Of a DNA stretch of 64,000 nt, positions 11,597 through 23,166 are shown piece by piece (within the stretch, counting starts at the first letter, position 1; each line of letters begins with the position of its first letter). Origin of the DNA: Leptobrachium leishanense (Eukaryota; Chordata; Amphibia; Anura; Megophryidae); NCBI GenBank assembly GCA_009667805.1, contig CM019063.1, forward strand, positions 410,230,626 through 410,294,625, in the 5' to 3' direction. The notes under the pieces are model-generated. The model was not told the DNA's origin and did no database searches. It worked only from the letters and a program-made list of their open reading frames with translations. Made by a program: the position numbers and the translations under genes.

Positions 11597-12555
11597 ATGC
11601 CCCCAAAACCAAAAAAATCCCTACCTCCGGGCCGTCTTCATCCCTTATTTGCAGATCGCACGCCAGGCCCAGAACTTGCCGCCTCACCCAAGATGGCGGC
11701 CGCCTCCTCGGGCTCTCCCGACAGCGGCCCGGCCACGAGAGGGGACATAGAGCGATTACTCTCAGCGTTTCGCGCTGACATAAAGGGGGATATACAGGAG
11801 GGTCTGGCGGCGGTGAGGGCCGAGATCGATGCGGTGGGGGCTCGGACGGACGCTCTAGAGCGGGCAAACGATGCCTCAGTAAAAGTCTATAATGACATGG
11901 CTCAACATCTGGAGACCCTTACGGAGGAAGTTCACCAACTACAGAGGGCACAAGAAGATCAGGATAACAGGTCTCGGCGGAACAATGTGCGCCTCAGGGG
12001 TGTCCCAGAAGAAATTACTGACCTACAGGACTTTATGCATAGGTACCTGCTTAGTCTGTTACCCGATACTCCCCCGGAACACTGTTTATTCGACAGGGTA
12101 CACAGAGCTTTAAGACCCAAACCGCGACCTGGTGACCGTCCTAGAGATATTATCGCTAGATTCCATTATTACGGGATAAAAGATGCGGTGGTCGCAGCCG
12201 CTAGAACGCAAACGCCGTCTATTGATAACGTTATGCCGAAACTGTTTATTGATCTCTCTCCTACGACTCTACAAAATCGCCGCTCCTTTAAACCTATCAC
12301 GGACCAACTGATCGCGCATAACATCAGATACCGCTGGGGTTCCCGTTCAAACTTGTGGTATCCCATCACGGAGCTACGCATGTTCTGGAAGATCTGCAGA
12401 GAGCTGACCGCTTTCTTCACGCTCTGGGCCTAGCAGAAGTGAGACCCTCCCCGTCACGAGAGAGGCCCTTCACACCGCAGAGGATGGAGACGGAATGGTC
12501 TCAGACCTCACTAAACAACCGTCGGCCGCGACCCTCGCCGACTCCTCCACCATGA
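11597..12555 (+). pseudogene. L1 ORF1 protein (RNA-binding chaperone), frameshifted
   Basis: ORF1p of L1 elements is a trimeric RNA-binding protein that packages the element's RNA. The frame opens at ATG 11597 with a basic, proline-rich N-terminus, followed by a heptad-like coiled-coil stretch (about residues 55-120) and the start of the RRM, marked by DNRSRRNNVRLRGVPEE. The CTD follows (NRRSFKPITDQL region). Near 12345 the frame breaks: the +2 frame runs on to a stop at 12431-12433, whereas the rest of the conserved C-terminal domain (VSHHGATHVLEDLQ, ADRFLHALGL) reads in the +1 frame from about 12350 to 12555. One indel therefore separates this copy from an intact ORF1. The upstream ATG at 11557 belongs to another frame without these motifs. 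Confidence 0.85.
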
Positions 12556-13275
12556 CTGATGTCTCCTCATTCCGCCACACGAGGCCTACACGAGGTAGCA
12601 GAGCCTCTGCCGTTATTGTAACACATCTTGAATATGGAACTTGTCTGAAGTTCTTAAACTACAACCTCATTGGGATGATGAGCTCCTGTTTGGATCCACA
12701 TGAGATCAGGATATTGACACAGGTGACACCACCTGGTGGATGTCGCCGACCACCCCTCCGCCCAGGGCTCTGGGCGCCCTTCTCGGATTTCTCCCTGAAG
12801 TGGATAATTACGGGGTATGGATGATACCCGAGACTGTCTCCCTACTGGATGGGATTTTTGTTGGATTGTTCTTTTTTATGATCCGAGTTCGACTGTGTGT
12901 AGGTTCCTTTTTTCTACGACTTATTTTGCTCTTTTTTTTTCTCTCTTTTTGCAAACATTTTTACCGTTTGGACTCTTTTTTTCCCATTTTTTTTCTTTTT
13001 CTCTCTCTTCTTTTTCGATCAAGGTCTCGAAAGGTCAGGTAAACTGTGGTCATTTGTTAATGTATGTGTATTGGTATACCGCACAGGGGATCTAGGTTTT
13101 CAACTGCCCCTTTCCCCAAGCAAACTGTGGTCATCTGTTAATGTATGTGCAAGGGTATACCGTCTAGATGTTCTAGGTTTTCAACTACCATCTTCTCCTG
13201 CCTTCACTCTATTGCCCTGGTTAACCGTGACAAAGTTTATTAGCTCCCAGCTGCTCCCCTATATTTTGTTCTTCA

Positions 13276-16200
13276 ATGCCATTACATGTAATTTCACATA
13301 ATGTAAAAGGGTTTAATAATCCAATGAAAAGACGTAAGGCAATGCGATCATACGTTTCGTTGGGGGCGGATATTCTCCTTCTCCAGGAAACGCATTTCGC
13401 TCAGGGTAAATCCCCTAGATTTTTTGATAAACGATTCCCGCTGCATTACCACGCCTGTGCACCTACGAAACACCGGGGAACCTCCATTTTTTTCCGCTCC
13501 CGCGTTAATTTTGTCCTTCGTAGAAAAGTATTAGATAAGGAGGGACGGTTTCTGTTTCTTCAGGGCACTATTGACAATAGACCGTTAACACTCCTCAACG
13601 TCTATGCTCCCAACACAAGGGATCCTGCTTTCTATGACCGGCTCCTAACTTTGCTAGAGCCTTTCCCTGGGGGGAGGTGATCATCGGGGGTGACTTTAAC
13701 TCCATCCTGGACCGGGTTTTAGATAGATCTACCACCCCTACTCAGTCTGATTCTCACCCTAACCGCCCACTTCTTAAAAATTTTCTGCAACAAACCCAAA
13801 TAGTAGATGCTTGGCGCCTTCTGCACCCCACGACAAGGGATTACACGTTTTACTCCCACCCGAATACAACATACACGAGAATTGATTATGTCTTTGTCCC
13901 CCAGCGAGCCGTGAGGGATGTGCTATCTGCCAAGATCCATGAGATAACTTGGTCGGATCACGCCCCTCTCAGCGTGGTCTTGGCGGATGGCTCCAGAAGA
14001 TCCCCCCGCCCTCCCTGGTGCCTACCAGACGCCCTGTTGTTGAGGCCGGAAGTCATAACGGAACTGGACCTAGCGTTAGCAAACTTTGTTCTGGATAATA
14101 ACCCCGACCACTATCAACCAGACCTGTTGTGGACCACCCATAAGGTGGTCCTACGGGGCCGACTTATAGGTCTACAAGCGGCCCACTATAAGAAACTACG
14201 CACCCAAATGACGGACCTGACCGCTACCCTCGCTACTTTAGAGAGATCGCATAAAACTCAACCGGACCCTTTGATTTGGAACAGAATAGTGACTACTAGG
14301 GGGGAACTGAATTCATTACAGACGGAGAGGGCACTAGGTGACCTCCGTAGGGTCGGACAGCTATTTTTTGAGAAGGGAAACAAACCAGATGCCATGCTAG
14401 CCCGCAAACTGCGCGCCCTGCGTAAGCGTAACTCTATAGCGAAAATCCAGAGATGAGAGAAGTCCCCGGCAGTAACCCCATCAGAAATAGCGGAGGAATT
14501 TGCGCGCTACTACGCTAAGTTGTATGACGGCACGACAGCCCCATCTGATGACCAGAAACTACAAAAGATTCTCTCCTTTTTAGAACAACTGCCCCTACGT
14601 ATGTTGTCCCGGCCACAGGCGAACGAGCTGGCGACTCCAATTACCACTGAAGAGATCCTCCCAATACTGAAAGAACTCCGTACATCTAAAGCCCCAGGCC
14701 CGGACGGGTTTAGCCCCCTGTATTATAAGAAATTCCGAACCCAATTAGCCCCACTTTTAACTAATATGTATAACGGCTTCTTGGAAGGCAAATCCCCTCC
14801 CAAGGAACTGCTGGCCGCCTCCATAGTGGTGATTCCCAAGGAAGGGAAAGATCCTTCTACTTGCGCCAGCTACCGTCCGATATCTTTACTGAATGTAGAC
14901 ATGAAAATCTATGCAAAGGTCTTAGCTACGCGTTTGAGCCGTCACCTACCCTCACTAGTGCACCCTGACCAGGTCGGTTTTATCCCGTCTCGCGGTGCCC
15001 CTGACAATATTCGCCGCACGGTGAACCTACTCTCTATAGCGCACGCTTCCAAACAACCGTCCTTACTACTTTCCCTTGACGCCGAGAAGGCCTTCGATAG
15101 AGTGGACTGGACATATTATGGGGAGGTCTTGAGGAGATTGGTGTGGGGGAGGGGATGATAGGGGGTATTCGGGCACTTTACACTTCGCCAACGGCCTCAG
15201 TAATAACTATGGGAGGGAGATCAAGACCATTTGACATCTTAAATGGTACGCGTCAGGGTTGCCCCCTGTCTCCACTTCTGTTTGCCCTATGCCTAGAACC
15301 TCTGGCGGCACAGATAAGGGGTCACCCAGATATCTCGGGAATAGCAGTGGGCGACAAAAACTACAAACTGAGTCTATTTGCAGACGATATCTTACTCACG
15401 ATAACCCGACCCCTTGTTTCCTTACCGAACCTATACGGTTGCCTCTCCTCCTTTGGTGCTCTCTCTGGCTACAAAATTAATATTGCTAAATCTGAAGCAT
15501 TAAATATTTCTTTGCCTCAGGAGGTTGTTACACACCTACGGGAATCATTCACCTTTCGTTGGTGTCCCCATCGACTCCAATATCTGGGGATCTACCTCAC
15601 CGCTCACGTGCCACAGCTATACGCCGGTAATTACCCTGACATGATTAAGCACATCAAATCCCTACTGCGGCAATGGTCCTCCTACTCCATCTCCTGGATG
15701 GGCCGCATTTATGCCCTTAAAATGACAGCACTCCCGAAGCTTCTGTATCTTTTTCGCACCTTACCGGTCCCTCTACCTCTGACGATACTACCCGACCTCC
15801 AGTCAGCCTTTTACCGATACGTATGGCAAGGGAAGAAACCGAGAGTTTCCAGACTGATACTACGCCGCCCTAAGAAACATGGGGCCCTTGCTGTCCCTGA
15901 CCTAGCCCTGTACTATATATCGGCACAGTTGACGCAACTCCTCCAATGGTCCTCTAGAAGGGGTAGGGTCTGTTGGGTTGACATTGAGAATGACTATGTT
16001 ACCCCCTCATGCTTATCACAGGTTCCCTGGAGACAAATCTCCGCGGTAGAAAGGGGTCGTTTGTTGCCTACCACTGCTCATTCATTAGATATATGGTCTA
16101 AAGGCAAATACTGCATGTCCCTCACCACCACTACCTCTGGTCTGCTCCCCCTGCGCGATAACCCGCTCTTCCCCCCATGGAATGGGGAGGAGGGCCGAGC

Positions 16201-17055
16201 TTTTGAGTGGTGGCTTAGGAAAGGCTTTACGACCCTAGGAGCGGTGCTACTGCAGGGGAAATTTCCCCGGTGGGAATACTTTAGAGAGTCACATGATATC
16301 CCTTTACGAGAGTTTCATCGATATTCTCAAATCCGACATTTTGTACGTAGTCGCCTAAATATAGGCACCCCGGTTGAGACTCCATTCGAACGCCTAGTAA
16401 TGAGAAGCTCAAGCACAGCGGGAGCGATATCCCAAATATATAGTCTTCTTCTCCACCCGTCTCTTGACCGCCCGTGCTCGTACCAGCTCCTATGGGAAGC
16501 AGACCTGTGTCACCAATTCACCGGAGAGGAATGGGGGGCAATAACGGAGTCCTCGATGGGGATAACAACATGTACTCTGATAAAAGAAAATTGCTATAAG
16601 CTCCTCTCCAGGTGGTACCTGGATCCAGTCCGCTTACAGAAAATCTATCCCGCACTAACTGGCTTGTGCACAAGGGGTTGTGGCCAGCGTGGAACGTTTT
16701 ATCACATGTGGTGGGAGTGTGGGCTGGTAATAGTATTGTGGTCCTCAGTTTTCGCTATGATCTCCAGAGCTCTGGGTCTGCCAGTACACCCTGACCCCGC
16801 TTTGGCCCTGCTTAATAGCCCGTCCCGACGTCATGGTCTGCCTCGCTCCCCTTCGCCTAGCCCATCGTATATGTACATCTACTCGCATATGTATTGCCCG
16901 CTCCTGGAAACGAGACCTCCCCTCCATACCGGAGATAGAGGCGAAGGTGTGGTATATATATAAAATGGAACGTTTAACTGCTCAACTGCATGATACGCTT
17001 CAACAATGCACGAAGATCTGGGAACCTTGGCTCTCGACACAGACCATCCCGTAGT
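13276..17055 (+). pseudogene. L1 ORF2: endonuclease-reverse transcriptase, broken
   Basis: ORF2p nicks DNA and reverse-transcribes the element. The apurinic-type endonuclease is seen from 13276: HNVKG, the catalytic-glutamate motif QETH, NVYAP, GGDFN and the SDH motif (about 13960). The reverse transcriptase follows with PGPDGF, YRPISLLNVD, HPDQVGFIPSR, SLDAEKAFDRVDW, NGTRQGCPLSPLLF and the catalytic LFADD at about 15370. A C-terminal CX3CX7HX4C knuckle (CTRGCGQRG...HMWWEC) is at about 16670. The gene is broken by a frame change at about 13677, a TGA at 14454-14456, a frame change at 15130-15158 and another near 16750-16860, after which the C-terminus continues to 17055. Each piece retains its motifs. 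Confidence 0.92.
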
Positions 17056-17944
17056 CGGTTACAGAACAGTCGGACCTAGAGACCTTGATCTATAAACTTG
17101 GGAAATATATATTATTTTTTTTTTTTTTTTTTTCTCTTCTCTTTCTACTCTCCTTAGTTCTTCTCTCTGTATATTATTTATGTAGTTAATATTGTAAGTT
17201 TTATGCAATTGATTCGCATGTCCTTCTGCGGTATAATCATGTCTCAGGGAAAGACAGCAGGTTCAGTCTCTTTGTATTATTTGCTTACTTCTGTTGCTGC
17301 CTCCCTGAGATTATGTATCGCTCTATGGGCTTCCATGAGCGCCGTGTTGCTGTATTACTGAAAAACCAATAAAAATCGTGTTTTAAAAAAAAAAAACGCC
17401 TAAAAGATCCTAAAAATAAATAAATAAAGAGAGAGTTTTTACTGCAGATTAAAAGAATAAATGGTTTATTAGATATTGGTTAAAAAAACGGGAATTATTT
17501 TGGAATTGAAACCTATGGGATTCGCCTGATTAAACCTGCCAAATGAAACCACCGAACAACAGGGCATTTCACTGACATTTCTCTGCTGTTCGGTGTTCTC
17601 TGAATTAACCATTAACCATTGCTTCTCTATGGGGATTTCACTGCCGTCGAACAGGACCGTATTTGCAGGCAATACGACAAAAATTGACAAACTGCCTGCT
17701 CTCTGAATAGCCAAATGGCCAGTAAATGGCACTGTACGGGGAAATTCACTGTTTGGTGACATTTTGTGGCCAGATCGACTCTCTCTGAATATCCCTGATA
17801 ATAAAATTGGCATTTGAAAAAAATATATATCTTTTTCATAATTGTATGCCATGATGGCATACTTTGCATCTGAAATGGGGGGGGGGGCTGCCAATATCAC
17901 TGTGCTTGTAGCAAAAGAAGAGGAGTCTGCTGCCTATAAACTGT

Positions 17945-18845
17945 CAGGGTTATTCAAAGAGATCCGAATTGTGGCCGAAAAGGTAAACGAACAGTGAAAT
18001 TCAGCGTACGGTTACCTTTCCTGGCCATTCGGCTATTCAGAGAGCAGGCAGTTCGCCAAATGTTGGCGAATTGCCTGCACATATGGTGCCTGTCCGTTGC
18101 CTGTTCGAGGGCAGTGAAATCCCCATAGAGAAGCAATGCTTCGGCTATTCAGAGAACAAAAAACAGCAGTAAAAAGTTGCCGAATTTCCCTGCTGTTTGG
18201 TGGATTCGATCGACAGGTTTATTCATTTGAATCCCATAGGCTTCAATATTAAAAATATTCCTGTTTTAATCCAATGTCTAATAAACCGTTAATTATAATA
18301 TTCCGCAGTAAAAAGTCTCTTTATTTATAGATTTTTTAGGATCTTTTAGGCATTTTTCGGGCTTTTTTTGCGAAAATGCTTTTTCCCTTTTTTTTTTTTA
18401 AATATTTTTTTCTTTTTTCTGTAACAGCCCTTTTTATTATCATTCATTGGACCTCATGTGTAAATTTCAGACATTTTCGTTCAGTAGTTTCTTTGCAAAC
18501 AGCGTTTCACTTTTCAAACATTCAAGCATACTGGTTTTTGTGTTTTCACTCCATTTGTCTGCGGTGTTGGGTTTTTCCCGCAGCTGCTCTGCGCTGTAAT
18601 CGGCGACTGCTCGGGTTTCTCCGGTGTGTTTGGCAGGGTTAATCCAGATGTTTTTTGCGGGTTTCGGTGAGCGTTCGCTGGGTTTTGTGGTGAGTGTTAG
18701 ACGGGATTGCGGCGGCTTTTCCCTGCACTACGACGGCCCTGTGGTGCTTGCTGAATACACCGCAGGGTCGCCGAAATGGGATCGTCCAATCACACCGAAT
18801 TGAAGAGAACGAAAAGTCACCGAACGTTCTATTTGAATAACCCTG
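17945..18845. mobile_element. A-family MITE
   Basis: A 901-bp copy starting CAGGGTTATTCAAAGAGATCC and ending TATTTGAATAACCCTG. It has the family interior: GCAGGCAGTTCGCCAAATG, TATTCAGAGAACA, TAATAAACCG, TTCCGCAGTAAAAAGTCTC, TTACACATGAGGTCC (reversed) and ATTTTCGTTCAGTAGTTTC. The flanks (TGT and AAT) do not match, so either the duplication has decayed or the ends have recombined. It lies 150 bp from the right end of the previous copy. Confidence 0.75.
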
Positions 18846-21751
18846 AATGTGAAAATGGAGTAAAGTGTGTTGGTAGGGTTAATCCAACCCTAAAACAACC
18901 CTGACCCTGAAACAAGTACAAATCCTACCCTAAAGCTAACACGGACATTGATAAAATGATGCTAGTAGGGTACTAATTTTGACCAAAAAATTGTGTAATT
19001 TATGTAAGGATTAATCACAAAATGGCAAAAGTCAAACACTTGTAACATTACGAAACAGACAAACACTTAACTTTTCATTCTTATTCGAGGCATTAGTCTT
19101 TTTTACATTATGGGCCCTTTCCTGACCGACCCATTAATGTTAACGAGTGAGTTCGTTATACTCAACGGTTCACTTTCTAACAGTAATGGCTTTCCCTGCT
19201 ATTCCAGCTGAACTGGAAACTTTCCTTTCGCATCAATTGTATCAGCAGGTTACTTAAAACTAACCTAGCAGCTCACTTGTAATGGAGTTGGTAATAGGAA
19301 ACCACTAAGGCTTAACAGCTCATCTTAACTTCCCCCTGTAGGGACTCCCCATTACCGGCTGAGCTGGAATAGGGGTCCATGAAAACAAGAAAGGAAATAA
19401 AGATGAGAAATTATTTATTTGGTTGTTGTTTTGATTGTTGGTTTAGAAGTCAAATAATGCAAGCTTCAAGTCAAGCTAATTGTGCTCTATGTAGCTTACA
19501 GAGGAATAAGGCACATTTGTTTTGTTTATTTACTATACCTCGCATACCTAATTAAATTCTTGTTTGGATATGGAGAAAGCAGAGTATCTTAGTGAAATTG
19601 GATGATCTGACAAAGCGGACTCTGATGAGCAATTTTGGCATTAAGCTGATTTCTTGGCAGACAAGTCATGAAAAGTTACCTATGCAAACTTACAACAGCC
19701 CTATCTTCATTACAACAGTCCTGGATTTTGGGTCCCCCAAGTCCTGAGTTTTTCTCTGATTTGCTAATTCTGGTGCCACCAGAGAAGTATCCCTACAAGA
19801 CACACGTAAATATAACTCAAAATAGAAAGAAATAAACAATAGGCACTATGCATCAAGTACACCAGGTTTAGGGAAGTCATATCACCCAGTCAAATCTGTC
19901 CACCTAATGGAACGCCAATTGTAGCAATGCAGTAAAAGTGATTATAAACTCTTTAAAAAAACGCCATAAAAAAGTGGGGATCAAAACAAAAATATCATAA
20001 ATTTGATACAAAACATATATATGAAAGCGTATATAAATTACACTCACAGAGACATCCTAAATGTGCAACAGTAACATTGGCCAAAGTGGCCTAGTGCAAG
20101 CCCAGACCTCGGTCCTCCAGTTTATAGGGAAAATGGTAAGTTCCGATGGTCGAGGGCAGAGTATGGAAAGCTGGATATGCTTGGCTGTTGATGATTCAGG
20201 TTTCTTCAGAGGCTTATACTTGCACATCCAATCGATTGTTCCCGTTATATAAGTTTTGTAATTACACCCTTATCAGTATCCACGCTGATTTGATGTTCTG
20301 GCTGCAATACCATTTGTGTGTTTGGAACACTTCTGCCTTCAGTCACATAGTGTAGTGTGCGTAGTTACATCTTGTCGCCTAGGGCAATGAGGATTTCAGG
20401 TTTATCTCAACTTTAATAACAAATAAGAATACAACAAAACCTCATATTTCTAACACCTATCTATTTAGCAAGATCAACAACCTCTAAATTTGTGGAATAA
20501 GTGAATCAGATGTATTAAAAGAATGTCTAAATGACATCCCCGAAATGACAAAACCAACTATAATTTAATTTTAAAACAGATGTTCAAACTTTAAATTATT
20601 ATAGAAGCTAACAAAATCATTCCCCGTAAAATAGAGAAAAATTAAGCTTAATTAATGACAGGTGATTATTGCACAACAATATCAATGTCATTATTTAACC
20701 CATTATCCCCTACTGTGGGCTTACACAACGCCCATTCCTGTATTCCAACATCCATTACTATACTCTATACATAAAATACATACAAAATACATACAAAAAA
20801 GAGTTTTCTTTATCATAGCAATTAATACAGTGCCAAGGGACATTATGGGGGTTATTCAGTAACTGCCAGTATTGCAACAATGACAAATGATGACATTTCA
20901 CAAAAGGAAAATCTGAAGAATGACAGGAGAAGCCTCACTGTGAAGCTTGCGTTGTCGATCTTTGTATTTAATTTTTGTCAGTGTTACAACACCAACAATC
21001 TGGACAACTGTACTAACTCAATGCATGGCACATTGTGATTGGGCTGGTCCTCACTGCACTAGAGGTTAGGAACACTAAGCTAACACCTCTTTATGGGTAG
21101 GACAACTATCCTCCTCACTGATGATACTGCAGGGAATGTGACCACTATCTCATTACATCACTGAAGATCTAGCAGAGGGGTGCACAACTCTCCCACTTTT
21201 GTACGTTCAATGTTGGGGGCAATGAGGATAAAGAGAAGAAATGTGTTGAGAATCTATGATGACTATTCACTGTACAATGTGTTGTGGTAAGTTAAAGGAA
21301 CACAAGTAGCTGTAGTGTAGGTTACTATTACTATAGGCTATCTTGGAATATATATATACATATGGCCTAGATTAATCTAATGATAACAGATTGAAAGAAA
21401 AGTCTGCAATGCACAGGAATATGTGGATAGCCCAAGGCAATACATGAATTTCATTGGCAGAAATGAGGGCATGCCAATTTAATCAGAATTTTAAATATCA
21501 CGTTGGCTTAACAAACACATTCTATTTGTTAGCTATGCTGTGTTCGCGAACGCAAAACAAACTTATTATGTAGCGTCTTATAAAAAATAAGATAAATATG
21601 CACTGAAATGACATGAGGTGCAGTCATGGAAAATCTCTCTCTCTCTAGTATAGTCTCCTAATTGTCTCGTTAAGCACAATTTGAAGCGGGGGTCATCGCT
21701 GCATCTTAAAGCTTAACAGTTATTCCCTGATGTAGAATGTTCTAATCTACG
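18846..21751. other. No recognisable feature
   Basis: About 2.9 kb of AT-rich intergenic DNA. A GGGGGTTATTCAGTAACTGCC word at 20846 resembles an A/B-family terminus, but no partner end follows. A short run of alternating GCTGAACTGG/GAGCTGG words near 19200-19370 is also unexplained. No coding domain was found. Confidence 0.4.
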
Positions 21752-22299
21752 CAGTGGTGTATCTTGGCCTAGGTTGACTAGGCCTAGGGTGGCATTTTCC
21801 AGGGGCGGCCACCCGCCCTGCTGCTCAGTGGAACCCGCTGCCTGCAACTGCTGGTTTCTAAAACCCCTGCCACCGAGCGTTGCAGGGCCTCCACTGTCAC
21901 GTGCAACACCTCCACTGTCACTTGCAGCTATTGTCTTTGCGCTGGGAGGAAGTGATCATATAACGTCACTTCCTCCCAGCGCTCCACCATAATGCAGATG
22001 CCGCGGAGGAGAGAGGTGGCTTGAAAGACCCAGACCCAAGGTTCACCGCGCTTTCCGGCACTCGATGCGGCTGATGATCCCTCCGTGCTGCCCTGACAGA
22101 CGCAGGACACATCGCCTCACCTCGCTGAGCTTGCGGACTGACCTGCAGGAGGAGGAGCTGGGCCATGACCGTGGAGCAGATTGTCCTGCAGCAAACTTCC
22201 CAGAAGGTAAGCGGAGCTACCACCCTGCAGCACCCCTCCCCCCGGGAGCACAGCAGAATGTCACACACACACACGACCATGTAATGAAATGCTCTCCTC
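21752..22299 (+). mobile_element. Left end and interior of a hAT-type element
   Basis: Begins CAGTGGTGTATCTTGGCCTAGG and continues ACTAGGCCTAGGGTGGCA, TTTCCAGGGGCGGCC. These words are the terminus of the complete element at 50477-52403, which has an 8-bp duplication. The matching right end is absent. The GC-rich interior contains an inverted GCTGGGAGGAAGTGA / TCACTTCCTCCCAGC pair at about 21940-21980 and an ATG at 22164 followed by a good splice-donor-like AAGGTAAGC (22204-22212). The right border with the retroviral sequence is uncertain. Confidence 0.55.
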
Positions 22300-22521
22300 T
22301 TCAGGGAATCAAGTCAAATATGCTGCTGAGATCTCCGTGATGCTGTGTGGAAACCGAGTGCTGTCAGTATCATGCACTGCCGGGGTCACCAAAAGTGTGA
22401 TACCGAAATACCCAAAGGAAATAGGCGAGCAGACCAAGCTGCAAAATGTGCGGCTAAACCACCAGTACAACACTGTCAAGTCTCCGGGATTCTCCTCTGC
22501 AAGCAAGATGCTCAAGCTTTA
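22300..22521 (+). pseudogene. Retroviral pol: C-terminal RNase H remnant
   Basis: RNase H degrades the RNA strand of the RNA:DNA hybrid in reverse transcription. The sequence starts in frame 2 (GNQVKYAAEI, 22304-22333) and changes to frame 1 by 22345, where HCRGHQK and GNRRADQAAK are read. The histidine-containing GHQK motif and the D in RADQAA are the C-terminal end of the gammaretroviral-type RNase H fold. Everything upstream is missing. The frame then runs without a stop into the OGFR-like block. Confidence 0.8.
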
Positions 22522-23166
22522 ATGCCAAACTACGAATTCTATATGAATTGGAAAAAGTTTGAACCTCATGGAGAATTCATCGAAATTATTCTACAAAGAT
22601 GGGGTGATGACTTTGAATTGCTTGAAGATAACCATGATTATATTCAGTGGCTCTTCCCGACTGTGGAACAAGGCCGAAATTTCTACTCTACGCCTCTGAG
22701 TCCCCAAGAAAAGAATCTGATGTGTAACACCTCAGAAATTCAGCAATGATTCCTTCGAGCATACAAGATGATGCTGAAATTCTTCGGCGTAAAATTAGTG
22801 GGGGAGGATGGAGAAGACACAAAAATAACGGACGTTGGACGAGCAGAAAATTTTGCCGAGCGTTTTGACAATCTGACAATCAACACTCATAATAATTTGA
22901 GAATTACCCGTGTCTTGCTGAGCTTGGGAGAATTAGGAGCTGAAGAATATCAAGCCCCCCTGGTGAAGTTTCTCCTCAAGGAGATCCTTCTTGAACATAA
23001 CCTGCCAAGAATGAAGAAAAGGGCAATGAACTTCTTTGTGCCAGCAGTGAGGGATGAACAGAAGAGACAAGACCTACTATACTTCGCCTGGCGGCACTAC
23101 CAACCACAATAAGAATTTATGTGGAGAAGGCATGAAGAATTCAAAAGATACAAGACCCTACCGTCA
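22522..23166 (+). pseudogene. Captured OGFR-like domain inside retroviral pol
   Basis: About 215 codons match the conserved N-terminal domain of opioid growth factor receptor (OGFr family), a host nuclear-associated protein and not a viral one. Visible signature blocks in order are an N-terminal NYEFYMNW region, GEFIE, LLEDNHDYIQWLFP (about 22620-22662), AYKMMLKFFGVKL, HNNLRITRVLLSLGELG (about 22888-22938), YQAPLVKFLL and RDEQKRQDLLYFAWRHY, then the W..H-type tail and basic FKRYK. The vertebrate gene has introns; here the block is uninterrupted, so it is cDNA-like. It lies in frame 1 together with the RNase H tail upstream and the integrase region downstream. It has in-frame stops at 22747-22749 (TGA) and 23110-23112 (TAA). 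No poly(A) tail or flanking duplication is visible at either junction. Confidence 0.85.

Larger units (their letters stand above)
11450..17390 (+). mobile_element. L1-type LINE, nearly full length
   Basis: The element runs from a GC-rich 5'UTR (GGCGTGTCCGGCGGC..., with AAGATGGCCGCG) through ORF1, a pyrimidine-rich inter-ORF region and ORF2 to a 3'UTR ending CCAATAAAAATCGTGTTTT plus oligo(A). It is flanked by a perfect 16-bp duplication, AAAAAACGCCTAAAAG, at 11434-11449 and 17391-17406. The insertion point has a TTTT/A-type site on the bottom strand, as L1 endonuclease prefers. Reading frames are damaged by few lesions and the duplication is perfect, which suggests a fairly recent insertion. 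The two-ORF layout and motifs place it in the L1 group. Confidence 0.92.
10922..17796. mobile_element. A-family MITE split by an L1 insertion
   Basis: The left part (10922-11449) begins AGGGGTTATTCAGAGAGC and the right part (17407-17796) ends GACTCTCTCTGAATATCCCTG. Both are flanked by ATA (10919-10921 and 17797-17799). Subtracting the L1 leaves about 0.9 kb, the usual length of this family. The right part carries the family landmarks: TTTATTAGATATTG, a CTATGGGATTCGCCTGA block, a CTGCTGTTCGGTGTTCTCTGAA block, and TTGCTTCTCTATGGGGATTT. No transposase is present. Confidence 0.75.

Noticed and set aside
19090..19375. Possible MITE bounded by GGGCCCTTTCC and GGAATAGGGGTCC words
   Set aside because: The inverted match between the ends is too short and no target duplication was found.
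20846..20935. Left end of another A/B-family MITE (GGGGGTTATTCAGTAACTG)
   Set aside because: No matching right terminus or family interior follows within 1 kb, so only a chance or badly decayed terminus can be claimed.
22065..22340. Possible first exon of a real OGFR-like host gene
   Set aside because: The OGFR block is preceded by retroviral RNase H in frame and followed by integrase, and the putative splice does not keep a frame open, so a normal OGFR locus is not supported.
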